Translations under genes and position numbers: made by a program
Notes under the pieces: generated by a model
Seen by the model: the letters and a program-made list of their open reading frames with translations, nothing else
The model's database searches: none
Told to the model about the DNA's origin: nothing
Assembly (NCBI GenBank): GCA_964489555.1
Contig: CAZAZF010000009.1
Location: 1-64,000 of the forward strand
From: JAAZGD01 sp964489555
GTDB taxonomy: Bacteria > Bacillota > Clostridia > Peptostreptococcales > Anaerovoracaceae
Length of the DNA: 64,000 bases
Direction: 5' to 3'
In this document: positions 41,160-50,112 of the stretch, in pieces
Layout of the letters: the number at the start of each line of letters is the position of its first letter
How positions within the stretch are numbered: the stretch's first letter is position 1

Positions 41160-42353
41160 TTCTTTATTGTCCAAATAGGTATAGTGCTGATCGAAGGTGA
41201 TGACCACGTTATAGCTGGGATTTTCCTTCTTTAATTCTTCTTCCACCTGGTTTCGGATTTCTTCTTCCTTCAGAGGGCACTCCGTCCCCAGAACACAGTC
41301 AAAAATCACATTGGTGTGGGTTTCTCCCGGCACCACTCTCAAATCGTGTATTTCCGATACGCCCTCTAACTGGGCGATGGTACCTTCCAACACGCCGTTT
41401 AAGTGTTCCACCAACGGATCTCCCACCTTGATGGGGTCCATATGAACCACGGCGTGAATCTTCAGCTCTTCCTTTAAGGCCGACTCAATGTTGTCCACCA
41501 TATCATGGCTCTTCATGATGTCATCCTCTGCGTCCACCTCTACATGAATGGAACAAAATATTCTGCCTGGGCCATAGTTGTGAACCATCAAATCGTGAAT
41601 CCCTTTCACCCCGGAAAAACTTCGAGTAATTCCAACAATGTCCTGTACCATTTTCGGATCCGGCGCCTCTCCCAGCAACGGACTGGAGCTGTCGCGAATC
41701 AAAAGAATGCCGGACCATATAATGAACAAGGCCACCAAGGCTCCCACATACCCGTCGATAATCCAAGGAGTAAACATAGCCACCAAAACACTGCCCAATA
41801 CTGCCGAGGTGGATATCACATCGTTTCTGGAGTCGGTGGCGGTAGCCAGCAGTGCCAGACTATCAATGCGTCTTCCTGCCGCCCGGTTGAATCCCGCTTG
41901 CCACAGTTTTACCCCGATTGCTATCACCAAGATAATTACCGTTATCCAATCCGTGTTCAGGGCAGTGGGATGTATGATTTTGTCCACCGATGATTTCAGC
42001 AGTCCGATGCCTACCAGAATAATCAGTCCGGAAATAACCAGGCTAGTCAAGTACTCAATGCGGGCATGACCATAGGGATGAGCCTTGTCCTCCGGCATGG
42101 CCGCCAGCCGAAATCCCACCAAAGTAATCACCGACGAAGAAGCATCCGCCAAGTTGTTGATGCCGTCGGCAATGATGGCAATGCTCCCCGCCAATAGTCC
42201 CACGATTACTTTTGCCCCACACAAAAATAGGTTGCTGAGAATGCCTACCACTCCCGCCACTTTTCCGTAACCGTCCCGTACCCTTCGGTCCCGCACCTCT
42301 TCCCACCTGGGTATGAAGGCTTTAAAAAGAGGATTATAGAATGTGTCTTTCAT
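41148..42353 (-). CDS. cation diffusion facilitator (divalent metal efflux)
   Basis: A 401-residue CDF transporter. Six hydrophobic segments between 25 and 215 carry the metal-site residues (IADGINNLADASSS in the second, TATDSRNDVISTSA in the fifth), followed by the usual cytoplasmic ferredoxin-like domain (VKGIHDLMVHNYGP; IHVEVDAEDDI) and a second regulatory copy (SEIHDLRVVPGETHTNVIFD). The NxxxD plus DSRND pattern suggests manganese or iron rather than zinc. The start is 42353, served by GGAGGAG; a longer form would begin within that ribosome site. It overlaps the TSCPD gene by 20 bp. Confidence 0.88.
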   Translation of the reverse strand: MKDTFYNPLFKAFIPRWEEVRDRRVRDGYGKVAGVVGILSNLFLCGAKVIVGLLAGSIAIIADGINNLADASSSVITLVGFRLAAMPEDKAHPYGHARIEYLTSLVISGLIILVGIGLLKSSVDKIIHPTALNTDWITVIILVIAIGVKLWQAGFNRAAGRRIDSLALLATATDSRNDVISTSAVLGSVLVAMFTPWIIDGYVGALVALFIIWSGILLIRDSSSPLLGEAPDPKMVQDIVGITRSFSGVKGIHDLMVHNYGPGRIFCSIHVEVDAEDDIMKSHDMVDNIESALKEELKIHAVVHMDPIKVGDPLVEHLNGVLEGTIAQLEGVSEIHDLRVVPGETHTNVIFDCVLGTECPLKEEEIRNQVEEELKKENPSYNVVITFDQHYTYLDNKEQKG

Positions 42354-42642
42354 CAACAAGCTCTCCTCCTTCATCTATCTGGGTGTTTTCTCGTTGTTCC
42401 CCCAAGGCCTTCTTTAACTCCCGCACCAATTCATTGGAGCAGGAAGTGGATTTGGGGCCACAGGTAACACCTTCCAACTTTTCTGCGATTTGATTCACCG
42501 TCCAGCCGTCGATTAAAGCAGCAATGGTTTTTAGTCCCCCATTGCAACCTCCATGATATCGAATATTGGTGACCCGGTCTCCTTCCAAGTCAAATTCCAA
42601 TTCCGTGGGACAAACTCCTCTGGGATACACATCGTAATGCAT
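42334..42642 (-). CDS. TSCPD-domain protein
   Basis: A 102-residue protein of the short TSCPD family (ribonucleotide-reductase-like Cys domain): PRGVCPTELEFDLEGD, IRYHGGCNGGLKTIAALIDG, then VTCGPKSTSCSNELVRELKKAL. Four conserved Cys suggest a metal or iron-sulfur site. Biological role of the short family is not established. AAAGGAGAG precedes the ATG and the gene overlaps the metal transporter, hinting at metal handling. Confidence 0.82.
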   Translation of the reverse strand: MHYDVYPRGVCPTELEFDLEGDRVTNIRYHGGCNGGLKTIAALIDGWTVNQIAEKLEGVTCGPKSTSCSNELVRELKKALGEQRENTQIDEGGELVDERHIL

Positions 42643-42663
42643 GTTCTCTCCTTTATGGATGGG

Positions 42664-42703
42664 AAAAACACCCGGCCAATCTCTCGTTGTACGGGTGCTT
42701 TCT
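42664..42703 (-). terminator. terminator of the small membrane protein gene
   Basis: On the minus strand GCACCCG and CGGGTGT pair around about 17 nt, followed by TTTTTCCC. It separates the small gene from the TSCPD gene. Confidence 0.7.
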
Positions 42704-42719
42704 TTTGTCTTATTCCGTT

Positions 42720-42878
42720 CTAGTAATAAGCTTCTTTGTTTTTACTTTCCTTTTTGGCCACAATCATGTAAAGCAATGTGGGAATCGCCAATAAGAAAGA
42801 AAAAATGCCCAGGGCCACAATCCCCCCATTTTTCCTGCTTTTTGGCAACACATCATCAATACGATCTTTCACAATCAT
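42720..42878 (-). CDS. small single-span membrane protein
   Basis: A 52-residue protein with a charged N-terminus (MIVKDRIDDVLPKSRKN), one hydrophobic segment (IVALGIFSFLLAIPTLLYMIVA) and a lysine-rich tail. I set the start at 42878, after GAAAGGAAG; an in-frame upstream extension to 42938 would cover the promoter. A sigma-A promoter before it and a terminator after it make it an independent short gene. Function not recognised. Confidence 0.6.
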   Translation of the reverse strand: MIVKDRIDDVLPKSRKNGGIVALGIFSFLLAIPTLLYMIVAKKESKNKEAYY

Positions 42879-42924
42879 AAGGCAACTTCCTTTCTCCAAT
42901 GGCCTCCAATACCTATATGATGCT

Positions 42925-42951
42925 ATTATACCACCCAAATCTTTTTGTCAA
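42925..42951 (-). promoter_or_regulatory. sigma-A promoter of the small membrane protein
   Basis: On the minus strand TTGACA (42946-42951) and TATAAT (42925-42930) are both perfect, although the spacer is short (15 bp). Confidence 0.5.
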
Positions 42952-42991
42952 ATAGGATTTGTCGATTTGTAAGGAAATTGTAATACGCGCT

Positions 42992-44365
42992 TTATTCCGT
43001 AATTTTTCGCCCCAAGCTTTGTTCCAATAGCCGGAGCGCCCCTTCTCTGTACTTCAACGCCAATACACCCAAAGAAGCCATGATATAGTGCTGATCTATC
43101 AGGATTTCCGCATGGCCTCCCGGATACAACATCATGCCGTTTTCGTTGCGGCGTGTCACTTCTTTCAGGATGGCCTCTCTATGGGGAAGATGGGTCAATG
43201 CCCCCCCTGTTCCCACGATGTATTTTATCTGCGTCAAGTCTTTGCCTTGGGCCAGGGTGCTTCGGCCGGAAGGACCGTACACGTAGCGAATACGGCCCGC
43301 ATGGCGCTCCACCGCTCGAATCACCGCTTCCAGCGTGAGCCGTTCTACCAGTTTGATTTCTCCCTCTGTTTTGGGGATGGCACGGTATCCATCCAAAACT
43401 TGATCCAAGTCCAGACCAACCTTTGCCATGTCCTGTCTTAACTTGGCTTCTCCTATAGATTCGATTACTTTGTATCGATTTACATAAACCCCCAGGTCTC
43501 CCTCTACCGTTCGTTTGGCTTTGGGTTCCGGACTAATGAGAATTCGAGAAATCTCGTCGGAATCTTCCGTGACAGAATGTACATCGGTGGTGGCCCCTCC
43601 TACATCCAATACCATTACATTACCCAGCACCTCATACAAAAGCTTGGTGCATTCCATCACCGCTCCCGGTGTGGGGACAATGGGCCCATTCACCAATTCC
43701 CGAACTTGCTCCATTCCCGGCGCATGAACGATATGCTCCTCAAAGGCCGCCTGAATCACCTTTCGACAAGGCTCTACATTCAACTGGTCAATCTTGGGAT
43801 ACACATTATCCACTAGATACAGTTGACGGTCTTCGAATATCAGCTTCATCTCCTCCTGGTTTTCGATGTTGCCCCCATAAATCACCGGCGTCTTTTCCGG
43901 CAAAGTAGCCAACATTTCTCCATTGTAAATGGCCGTATCCCGTTCTCCGTAATCTACACCGCCAGCCAAAAGAATCAGGTTGGGCTCAATGTCTTGAATT
44001 TTTTTCAAGTCCGTACGCCTCAACCTACCTGCAGTTATGTAGTGAAGAATGGCCCCGGCTCCCAAAGCAGCTTCCTTGGCGGCACGGGCGGTCATATCAT
44101 AAACCAGCCCGTGTACCGTCATTTTCAATCCGCCGGCCGCGGATGAAGTGGCCAGCATTTCTTCGTACTCCAAAGAGTCCAACTGCTTTTGCTGAATCAA
44201 ATCCTCCATGGCTTGTTTTAAGCCAATTCGAACATCTCCCTCCAACACAGTGGTAGGAGCTTGCCCCTGTCCGAAAAACAAGGGATGCTCCGTATGAATA
44301 TCCGTAAAGGCATTCACCACCGTAGTGGTAGAACCTATTTCTGCTACCAGTACATCTACCTTCAT
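42992..44365 (-). CDS. MutL/GlmL-like protein of the ornithine aminomutase operon
   Basis: A 457-residue ASKHA-fold ATPase-like protein. VDVLVAEIGSTTTVVNAF (3-20) is the first phosphate loop and VMVLDVGGATTDVHS (about 255-269) the second; LLAGGVDYGERDT lies between. This family (GlmL in glutamate mutase clusters) is thought to reactivate or assist B12-dependent mutases by exchanging damaged cobalamin. Its start overlaps oraE by 4 bp (ATGA), so translation is coupled, and its role is almost surely to service ornithine aminomutase. It is the last gene of the ornithine operon. Confidence 0.85.
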   Translation of the reverse strand: MKVDVLVAEIGSTTTVVNAFTDIHTEHPLFFGQGQAPTTVLEGDVRIGLKQAMEDLIQQKQLDSLEYEEMLATSSAAGGLKMTVHGLVYDMTARAAKEAALGAGAILHYITAGRLRRTDLKKIQDIEPNLILLAGGVDYGERDTAIYNGEMLATLPEKTPVIYGGNIENQEEMKLIFEDRQLYLVDNVYPKIDQLNVEPCRKVIQAAFEEHIVHAPGMEQVRELVNGPIVPTPGAVMECTKLLYEVLGNVMVLDVGGATTDVHSVTEDSDEISRILISPEPKAKRTVEGDLGVYVNRYKVIESIGEAKLRQDMAKVGLDLDQVLDGYRAIPKTEGEIKLVERLTLEAVIRAVERHAGRIRYVYGPSGRSTLAQGKDLTQIKYIVGTGGALTHLPHREAILKEVTRRNENGMMLYPGGHAEILIDQHYIMASLGVLALKYREGALRLLEQSLGRKITE

Positions 44366-46587
44366 TCTGCCTTCGCCCTTCGTCTCTGCCGCTCTTCCAC
44401 GATGAATGAGGCCACGTCAATGCCGTGAGAACCTCGCCCGAATCCCGCATCAATACCGGTTTTTGCTGCTTCTTCCGAAATAACCTGGGTGCCTCCGGCA
44501 CAGATAATCACTTGGTCCCGGATGCCCTTCTCGACGGCCAATTCATGAATACGCTTCATATTCTTGTAGTGAATGTTGTCGTGAGAGATGATGGTAGAGG
44601 CCAGAATGACTTCTGCATTCAACTCCACCGCTGCATCCACCAGCTTTTCCACCGGAACCGAAGTGCCAAGATACTCCACTTCAATACCGAACTTTTCAAT
44701 ACCTCCGTGCTTGATGTCGATGATTTCACGAAGGCCCACGGAATGCTCATCTTCACCTACCGTACCTGCTACAATTTTCAAAGGATAGTCTTCAATGTCT
44801 TTTCTGATTTCGTCATCGCTGAGCACCTTGGGTGGCTCCGGAATAGTCAGTTGAGAAACATCGATATCAAAAGGAACCTTCCCTTTTAACTCGATTCGAG
44901 TGCCCTCTACTTCCTGCATCACTTCCCGGCTAATGACTTCCGGTTCTTCCAGCCCCATTTTCTTGGCAATTTCAATGGCCACCACTTCCGCCACTCTCTT
45001 GTTCAATGGTAGGAACAAGGTCCAAAGCACGGTACCGTCTGCCAGCCATTCCATCTCCGGCTTCACCAAATCTGAGTTTCGGTACTTTTTGTTTTCTTCC
45101 ATTCGTACATTCACATTATCCTCGGGATCTAGTTCGTCGATGTACACGATTTTACTACGATCTTCCAAGGTGCAGCCCCCAATTAAAGCGCTGGGGTTTT
45201 CCGGATCTGCGCCATACTGCTCCACATTGTTATACCCGAAGTGGGCAGTTACCGGCGCCATATAATCCTCATCCCGTTGGTAGATGTAGCCGTATCCCAC
45301 ACCGCCCTCGATCTTACGGGCGATGCCATCCCCGTTCCGGGCAGGGTACATGGCAGAATCCACAAAGAACCCTTCCTGAACCGCCTGGAAATATCCTCCT
45401 GCTTCCAGAATTTCTTCCATGAAGAGGCAGGCTCTTTCTTTAATTTCCCGGGCATTTTCCCGTAGCGGTCCTTCCTCCTTCAGCTCAATCATTTCCATCA
45501 ATCCGTCCAGTCCGATGAGGGTCTGCTTTGCCGTGTCGCAGGCTTCAATGTTGTAGATATGCCAGGGCACATTTCGCCCTTCGTCGGGGGTAATGGTGGA
45601 CTGAATATCCGCACTGGTCAACTTGCTGATGAGCATATTCAATACATGGGTCACCGTAGCTTCCCGGGCAGAAGAGTCAATGTACTTGGTGTTCATCTGG
45701 GCCCTCATTTTGTATCGGTTGCAAAAGTCCCGCAAAGCCACCGCATAAGGTAAGTCCATAAACACACAGGGGGCCGGTGTAGCCGTTGGAGGTACCGTGG
45801 ACAAACAAATATTCTCTGGTTTAATTCCCACCATCTCGGAGAACATGGCATTAATAGCATGCTGAACAATCAGCTCCGGCATCACCTTCCAGGCTTCCCG
45901 GGCGGTGGCATTGGCATTGTGGGCTCCATCGATTTGAGCAATCTCAGCCCAGGCTAGCACCTTCTTTGATTCGCAAGCATCTACAAAGCTTCGAACACAA
46001 TTGATGTTCCGATAAAGCACATTATATTGGGGGTCCTGATGAGCGCCGTTGATGCCTTCTTCCGCAAACATTACCGCCACGTCCGGCCCCGCAACTCCCG
46101 AAACATAAGAATGATAGTTGATGGGTCTTCCCACTTCATCTTCAATCAGATCCAACGCTTTTCGCTGAGCCCGTACTTGCTTTCGGGTAATGGGTACTCC
46201 ACCGATTCCCTGAGGGGTTCCCTCCATCAGTCCGTCCATATGGGACTGCCCGGCAGTTCGAATGACCATAATGTGATCCGCACCATGCCAAGCTGCCATT
46301 CTCATTCTTCGAATGTCATCCTCAAACCGGCCGGAAGCAATTTCCGTGGTAATCACCGGCATGCTTTGAGGGTCGATGTTGCCGAAATATTTGGCGGGAG
46401 GAAGAGGCACACTGTTCTTCAACGGTTTGCTAGAGTCCAAATAGGTAAATGGCCCCATTTGCTGCCTTGAAACATGCTCTCTCCAAGTCCATCCCTTTCG
46501 ACGGGGAGTATACTGATCTAAATCTTTCAGGATGTTTTCAACATCCAGCTTTTCATTGTGTTTTAATTCCTGTTTCATATCTGTCAT
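44362..46587 (-). CDS. oraE: D-ornithine 4,5-aminomutase, large subunit
   Basis: A 741-residue AdoCbl- and PLP-dependent mutase subunit that moves the terminal amino group of D-ornithine to carbon 4, giving 2,4-diaminopentanoate. The N-terminal part is the TIM barrel (ADHIMVIRTAGQSHMDGLMEG; VSGVAGPDVAVMFAEEG). The C-terminal Rossmann domain binds cobalamin: DEHSVG places the cobalt-ligand His at 615, and Lys626 in DIKHGG, 11 residues later, corresponds to the PLP-binding Lys of the clostridial enzyme. ILASTI and the GG in ICAGGTQV complete the site. Works as a complex with OraS, encoded 14 bp upstream. No ornithine racemase gene is in the cluster. Confidence 0.95.
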   Translation of the reverse strand: MTDMKQELKHNEKLDVENILKDLDQYTPRRKGWTWREHVSRQQMGPFTYLDSSKPLKNSVPLPPAKYFGNIDPQSMPVITTEIASGRFEDDIRRMRMAAWHGADHIMVIRTAGQSHMDGLMEGTPQGIGGVPITRKQVRAQRKALDLIEDEVGRPINYHSYVSGVAGPDVAVMFAEEGINGAHQDPQYNVLYRNINCVRSFVDACESKKVLAWAEIAQIDGAHNANATAREAWKVMPELIVQHAINAMFSEMVGIKPENICLSTVPPTATPAPCVFMDLPYAVALRDFCNRYKMRAQMNTKYIDSSAREATVTHVLNMLISKLTSADIQSTITPDEGRNVPWHIYNIEACDTAKQTLIGLDGLMEMIELKEEGPLRENAREIKERACLFMEEILEAGGYFQAVQEGFFVDSAMYPARNGDGIARKIEGGVGYGYIYQRDEDYMAPVTAHFGYNNVEQYGADPENPSALIGGCTLEDRSKIVYIDELDPEDNVNVRMEENKKYRNSDLVKPEMEWLADGTVLWTLFLPLNKRVAEVVAIEIAKKMGLEEPEVISREVMQEVEGTRIELKGKVPFDIDVSQLTIPEPPKVLSDDEIRKDIEDYPLKIVAGTVGEDEHSVGLREIIDIKHGGIEKFGIEVEYLGTSVPVEKLVDAAVELNAEVILASTIISHDNIHYKNMKRIHELAVEKGIRDQVIICAGGTQVISEEAAKTGIDAGFGRGSHGIDVASFIVEERQRRRAKAE

Positions 46588-46601
46588 TTTCTTGTCCCCC
46601 C

Positions 46602-46958
46602 CTATTTCTCAAAGAGGGCGACCACGTCGTCCCAATGCTTGCCTTGGGCCAACAGGATTCCCGCTTCTTGCACGGTGATTCCCCTAGCCTGGGCCAACTT
46701 ATATACCACATGTCCCGCACCTTTTCCCATAAGGCCCCGGTCCATACAACCTTCTACAATGGGCTTGGTATCAATGGAAGAAATCCCCATGCGAAGCAAC
46801 ACCGCCCGCTCAATGGAGGGCGTGGTATTTTTTCGCCCTAGCTCCAGCAGAGGTTCCACCACTTGCTGGGTGAGAGACCAAAATCGTTCATATAGTTCTT
46901 CGTCGGTGAGGTTGGCGATATGCATCCGTCTCACTTCAAAATCATCTTCACGTTTCAT
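46602..46958 (-). CDS. oraS: D-ornithine 4,5-aminomutase, small subunit
   Basis: A 118-residue partner of OraE, about the usual length. Typical parts are DDFEVRRMHIANLTDEELYERFW, LLELGRKNTTPSIERAVLLRMG and GAGHVVYKLAQARGI. It completes the substrate/cofactor site of the heterodimer. A good ribosome site (TAGGAGATGG) precedes it, 35 bp after ortB, and oraE follows after 14 bp. Confidence 0.95.
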   Translation of the reverse strand: MKREDDFEVRRMHIANLTDEELYERFWSLTQQVVEPLLELGRKNTTPSIERAVLLRMGISSIDTKPIVEGCMDRGLMGKGAGHVVYKLAQARGITVQEAGILLAQGKHWDDVVALFEK

Positions 46959-46993
46959 AAACTACCATCTCCTATCGTTGTTCTTGTTCTAAG

Positions 46994-48400
46994 TTACAGC
47001 GATTTGATTGCGTTTTTTACATAATCCGGGTTGGTGCGTGTTTCTTCCGCTAGAAACTGAATATCTTCCTCTGTTGGAACAGTCACTTCATAAGTGGCCA
47101 TGGCCTGTTTGATTAAGGATTTCCTCATACGGTCCAGGTCCACTTCCTTGGCCTTAATCAGCGAAGGGTGCTTGGGAAGAATGATATTGGTGCCGGGAAT
47201 CTCTTCTTCCGGATTCCCGAAGAAAATCCGGATGCCATTGTCTCTGGCAAAAGAAAGCTGGGGTTGCAAGTGTTTTCCCGCCCCCGTGTACTCCGTTTCC
47301 TGCACAATAATGGTGGCTTCTTCCGGGTATTCCTGCGCCAAAGCAAAGGCGGCCGCCAATGCCGTATTTCCAGCAGGACCCTTTTCCAAACCTTCCAAGG
47401 TAGCCAAACACTCGGTAATATAAAAAACATCTCCTTGTGTTATGGTAACATATCTGTCCATGTAGCGCAAAGGCCGGGCAGCGGACCGGGGCACATCGGA
47501 ACGGTCGGGCCAACTGGAAAATGGCACTCCGAAGCCGGTATGGCCTGTGGTAAAACTTTTTCGGTTAAAGGCTTCATCGGATGCCATATGAAGACCGGAA
47601 AGATCTACAGAAGCTCCGATAATTTCGCACTTGGCGCCAGCTTTTAAAAGCCCCCGGGCGGTTCCGGTCAGATTTCCTCCCCCGGCGTTGGTGCATACCA
47701 CCACATCGGGATCCTTGCCATACTTCTCCCGGAACTGCATGGAAATCTCATAACCCAATGTCTCCACTCCGGCGATACCGAAAGGTGTATAAAGGGAGGC
47801 GTTAAAATATCCCGTTTCCTCTAAGAGCAGCAGGAATTTATAGAAGAGCTCCGGGCCAACGGAAAGCTGAACCACTTCGGCGCCTAGGGATTCGCACTTC
47901 CTGGCCTTCTCGATGATCTCCGGTTGGCCTTTTCCTTTGCTGTCATAACATTCCTGCACCACAATGCATTTCAAACCGTGAATGGCAGCCTGGGAAGCAA
48001 CGGCAGCGCCGTAGTTTCCAGAGGTAGCGGTCAGCACCCCTTTAAATCCCAGCCGTTTGGCATGATACACGGAGTTGGCAGCTCTTCGGGCTTTGAAGCT
48101 TCCCGACGGATTGCAGGCCTCGTCTTTGATAAAGATTCTGGCACCCATTCCCTTTAGGGCACAAGTTCTGGCCAGAGCGGTCAAATTCTTTAGCTCCAAA
48201 ATGGGTGTGTTCCCCACATTAACCCCGTATTGAATTTGTTGCATCTCTTCCAGGGAGTAGCCCGTCTCCCTCATCATACGCTCATAATCAAAGGACAGAG
48301 AGCCGGACTCAAATTTACTGTAATCGATGCCTACAGACTTAAGCATGATTTCTTGCTTTCTTGCCATGACGGAGGCATAATCCATTGCTTTATTGGTCAT
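46994..48400 (-). CDS. ortB: 2-amino-4-oxopentanoate thiolase, PLP subunit
   Basis: A 468-residue subunit of the thiolase that splits 2-amino-4-oxopentanoate with CoA into alanine and acetyl-CoA. It has the fold of threonine synthase-type PLP enzymes, with the Schiff-base Lys in NPSGSFKARRAA and the phosphate loop TNAGGGNLTGTARG. The start at 48400 is fixed by TGGAGGTG upstream and overlaps ortA by 11 bp; an upstream in-frame ATG would run through ortA. It acts with OrtA. Confidence 0.94.
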   Translation of the reverse strand: MTNKAMDYASVMARKQEIMLKSVGIDYSKFESGSLSFDYERMMRETGYSLEEMQQIQYGVNVGNTPILELKNLTALARTCALKGMGARIFIKDEACNPSGSFKARRAANSVYHAKRLGFKGVLTATSGNYGAAVASQAAIHGLKCIVVQECYDSKGKGQPEIIEKARKCESLGAEVVQLSVGPELFYKFLLLLEETGYFNASLYTPFGIAGVETLGYEISMQFREKYGKDPDVVVCTNAGGGNLTGTARGLLKAGAKCEIIGASVDLSGLHMASDEAFNRKSFTTGHTGFGVPFSSWPDRSDVPRSAARPLRYMDRYVTITQGDVFYITECLATLEGLEKGPAGNTALAAAFALAQEYPEEATIIVQETEYTGAGKHLQPQLSFARDNGIRIFFGNPEEEIPGTNIILPKHPSLIKAKEVDLDRMRKSLIKQAMATYEVTVPTEEDIQFLAEETRTNPDYVKNAIKSL

Positions 48401-48698
48401 TTTTTTCACCTCCAAATACCATCTCCCGCACTTGCTGATCGATTTCCAGTAGTTCCGGTATGAAGTTGCCAAAGGCATGGTCATACGCCGGGTTCACCTC
48501 AATCAAGGTACCCCGTTCCTTTCGCCCGGTAACGGTAGTAATGGTTACTTCCTCTCCCAACTGAGCGTCTTGCTCCAAAAACCCTTTGGTCCACAGCTCC
48601 AATGGCACCTTCTTGGTGTCGTCAGGCACCTGAGGTGCCCGCTCCTGGGGTGTCAATATGATTTTGTGGATTCGAACCCACGAATCTTTTGCAATCAT
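48390..48698 (-). CDS. ortA: 2-amino-4-oxopentanoate thiolase, small subunit
   Basis: A 102-residue partner of OrtB. Recognisable family segments are VRIHKIILTPQERAPQVPDDT, LELWTKGFLEQDAQLGEEV and RGTLIEVNPAYDHAFGNFIPEL. It follows ord by 48 bp and its end overlaps ortB by 11 bp, so the two subunits are made together. Confidence 0.94.
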   Translation of the reverse strand: MIAKDSWVRIHKIILTPQERAPQVPDDTKKVPLELWTKGFLEQDAQLGEEVTITTVTGRKERGTLIEVNPAYDHAFGNFIPELLEIDQQVREMVFGGEKNDQ

Positions 48699-48746
48699 GC
48701 TACATCTTCCTTTCTTCTTCCGCTCCTAGGCCCAAGTGCCCACTTC

Positions 48747-49805
48747 CTATTTTACAATTTTGGCTTCTTCACAAATCAGGTCTCTCATGTCCCCCATTAT
48801 GGCTCTGGGCACCGGAAGGTCAATCATGGTGTGAAGACCAGGTCTGGCATTGATGATGTGTGGAATCATGTTGACACACATGGCGATGGTTCCAATGCCT
48901 CCCGGGATTTCCGGGCTGTTCACCATATTTACATTGGGGGTTCCTTTAATGATAACATAGTCCCCTGTCTGGATGCCCACCTGTTCCGGTTCAATCTGCT
49001 GGGGGTGATCCATCTCGATTTTCATTTCTCCATCCACATATCCATATCCTTTCATGGCGCAACCTGCCACATTGCCGGCTTTGGCAAATCCATGAAGGGA
49101 TTTTCGGTCCACCTCGGTCATAATGGGGTTCATGGCGGTTTCCACCTTGTCCACCTTCCAGCCGATGGCGTCCGCAATCATGTGAATGGATTCGTGGAAC
49201 CCCACATGACCGGACAGATGGCCGGTACGAACTCCCTCTTCAAATTCTTCTTTGGTGATGCCAATTCCCTGTTCTGTCATAACGGCAGGACCAAAAGGTG
49301 ATAAGCTATTAACTCTTCGGGCAGTTATGCTTTCCACTTCTTCGCAACAACCGGTCCAGAGCACTACCAAGAGGTCCATAATAAGGCCGGGGTTGATGCC
49401 GGTTCCCAGAATGGAGACTCCGTTTTCCTTGGCGATTCGATCCAACTCTTTGGATTCTTCCGGAGACTGGGCCTGAGGATATGCCATTTCTTCGGCAGAG
49501 GAAACCACATTGATGCCCTGCTCCAGCACGAATTTTAATCGATCAAAGGCCGTTTTGGTAAAAGAATCGGTGCAAGTCAGGACCACATCGGCCGCACCGG
49601 GTTTGATTACATCCTCAGGCGTGCCAATGATAACATCCGGCCGATCTCCTCGGGGTGTTTGGATGTAGTCGTACATGGATTTTCCTACCTTGGCTCCACG
49701 GCCCACGGCACCCACAATATCTACTCCCTTTTTCTTTAAAAGCATGTCTGCCATGCCGCTTCCCATGGCACCCAATCCCCAAATAATGACCTTTACATTT
49801 TCCAT
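48747..49805 (-). CDS. ord: 2,4-diaminopentanoate dehydrogenase
   Basis: A 352-residue NAD(P)-dependent enzyme that oxidatively deaminates 2,4-diaminopentanoate to 2-amino-4-oxopentanoate. Rossmann VKVIIWGLGAMGSGMADMLL at 4-23; then GADVVLTCTDSFTK-type and GTGINPGLIMDLLVVLWTG segments near 150-170, as in the dihydrodipicolinate reductase-like fold of this family. AAAAAGGAGAAAG sets the start at 49805; the longer in-frame version would swallow the sigma-54 promoter. First gene of the ornithine operon. Confidence 0.93.
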   Translation of the reverse strand: MENVKVIIWGLGAMGSGMADMLLKKKGVDIVGAVGRGAKVGKSMYDYIQTPRGDRPDVIIGTPEDVIKPGAADVVLTCTDSFTKTAFDRLKFVLEQGINVVSSAEEMAYPQAQSPEESKELDRIAKENGVSILGTGINPGLIMDLLVVLWTGCCEEVESITARRVNSLSPFGPAVMTEQGIGITKEEFEEGVRTGHLSGHVGFHESIHMIADAIGWKVDKVETAMNPIMTEVDRKSLHGFAKAGNVAGCAMKGYGYVDGEMKIEMDHPQQIEPEQVGIQTGDYVIIKGTPNVNMVNSPEIPGGIGTIAMCVNMIPHIINARPGLHTMIDLPVPRAIMGDMRDLICEEAKIVK

Positions 49806-49874
49806 TTCAACTTTCTCCTTTTTCATAATATATAATGGGTTGTTTTTGACGGTTCGTTCTACCCATATATAATT

Positions 49875-49890
49875 GCAAAGAGTATGCCAA
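49875..49890 (-). promoter_or_regulatory. sigma-54 promoter of the ornithine degradation operon
   Basis: On the minus strand TTGGCATACTCTTTGC has GG and GC exactly 10 bp apart. The start site would be near 49863, 58 bp before ord. It is almost the same sequence as the promoter at 32445-32460. Confidence 0.85.
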
Positions 49891-49965
49891 ATCAAGGATT
49901 CAGTGAAACAGGACGGGGTGTTTTTGCAACGCCCCTTTCTTCGAATCGTTCCTGTGTCCAAAGCA

Positions 49966-50011
49966 TAAAAAAAATCCCCCGGAACCCTTGTTTTTCAAGG
50001 TTTTTCCAGGG
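49966..50011 (-). terminator. terminator of the activator-ArsR operon
   Basis: On the minus strand CCCTGGAA...CCTTG pairs with CAAGG...TTCCGGGG and is followed by ATTTTTTTTATG. It insulates the ord promoter from the upstream genes. Confidence 0.85.
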
Positions 50012-50112
50012 TGATTGAAAACACAGAAATTGTTTCTATTGTCGATAGAACTCCTTTGGTTTTAAGAGGAAGTCTGCGCCCTTCTACTTACATGCCCACT
50101 CCTTTGCAGTTG

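Noticed and set aside
44425..46470. Long plus-strand reading frames opposite oraE
   Set aside because: They are shadows of codon usage in oraE; no ribosome sites, no recognisable protein features.
49806..49961. Longer N-terminus for 2,4-diaminopentanoate dehydrogenase
   Set aside because: The extension covers the sigma-54 promoter, has no ribosome site and does not resemble the family; the ATG at 49805 has a strong Shine-Dalgarno.
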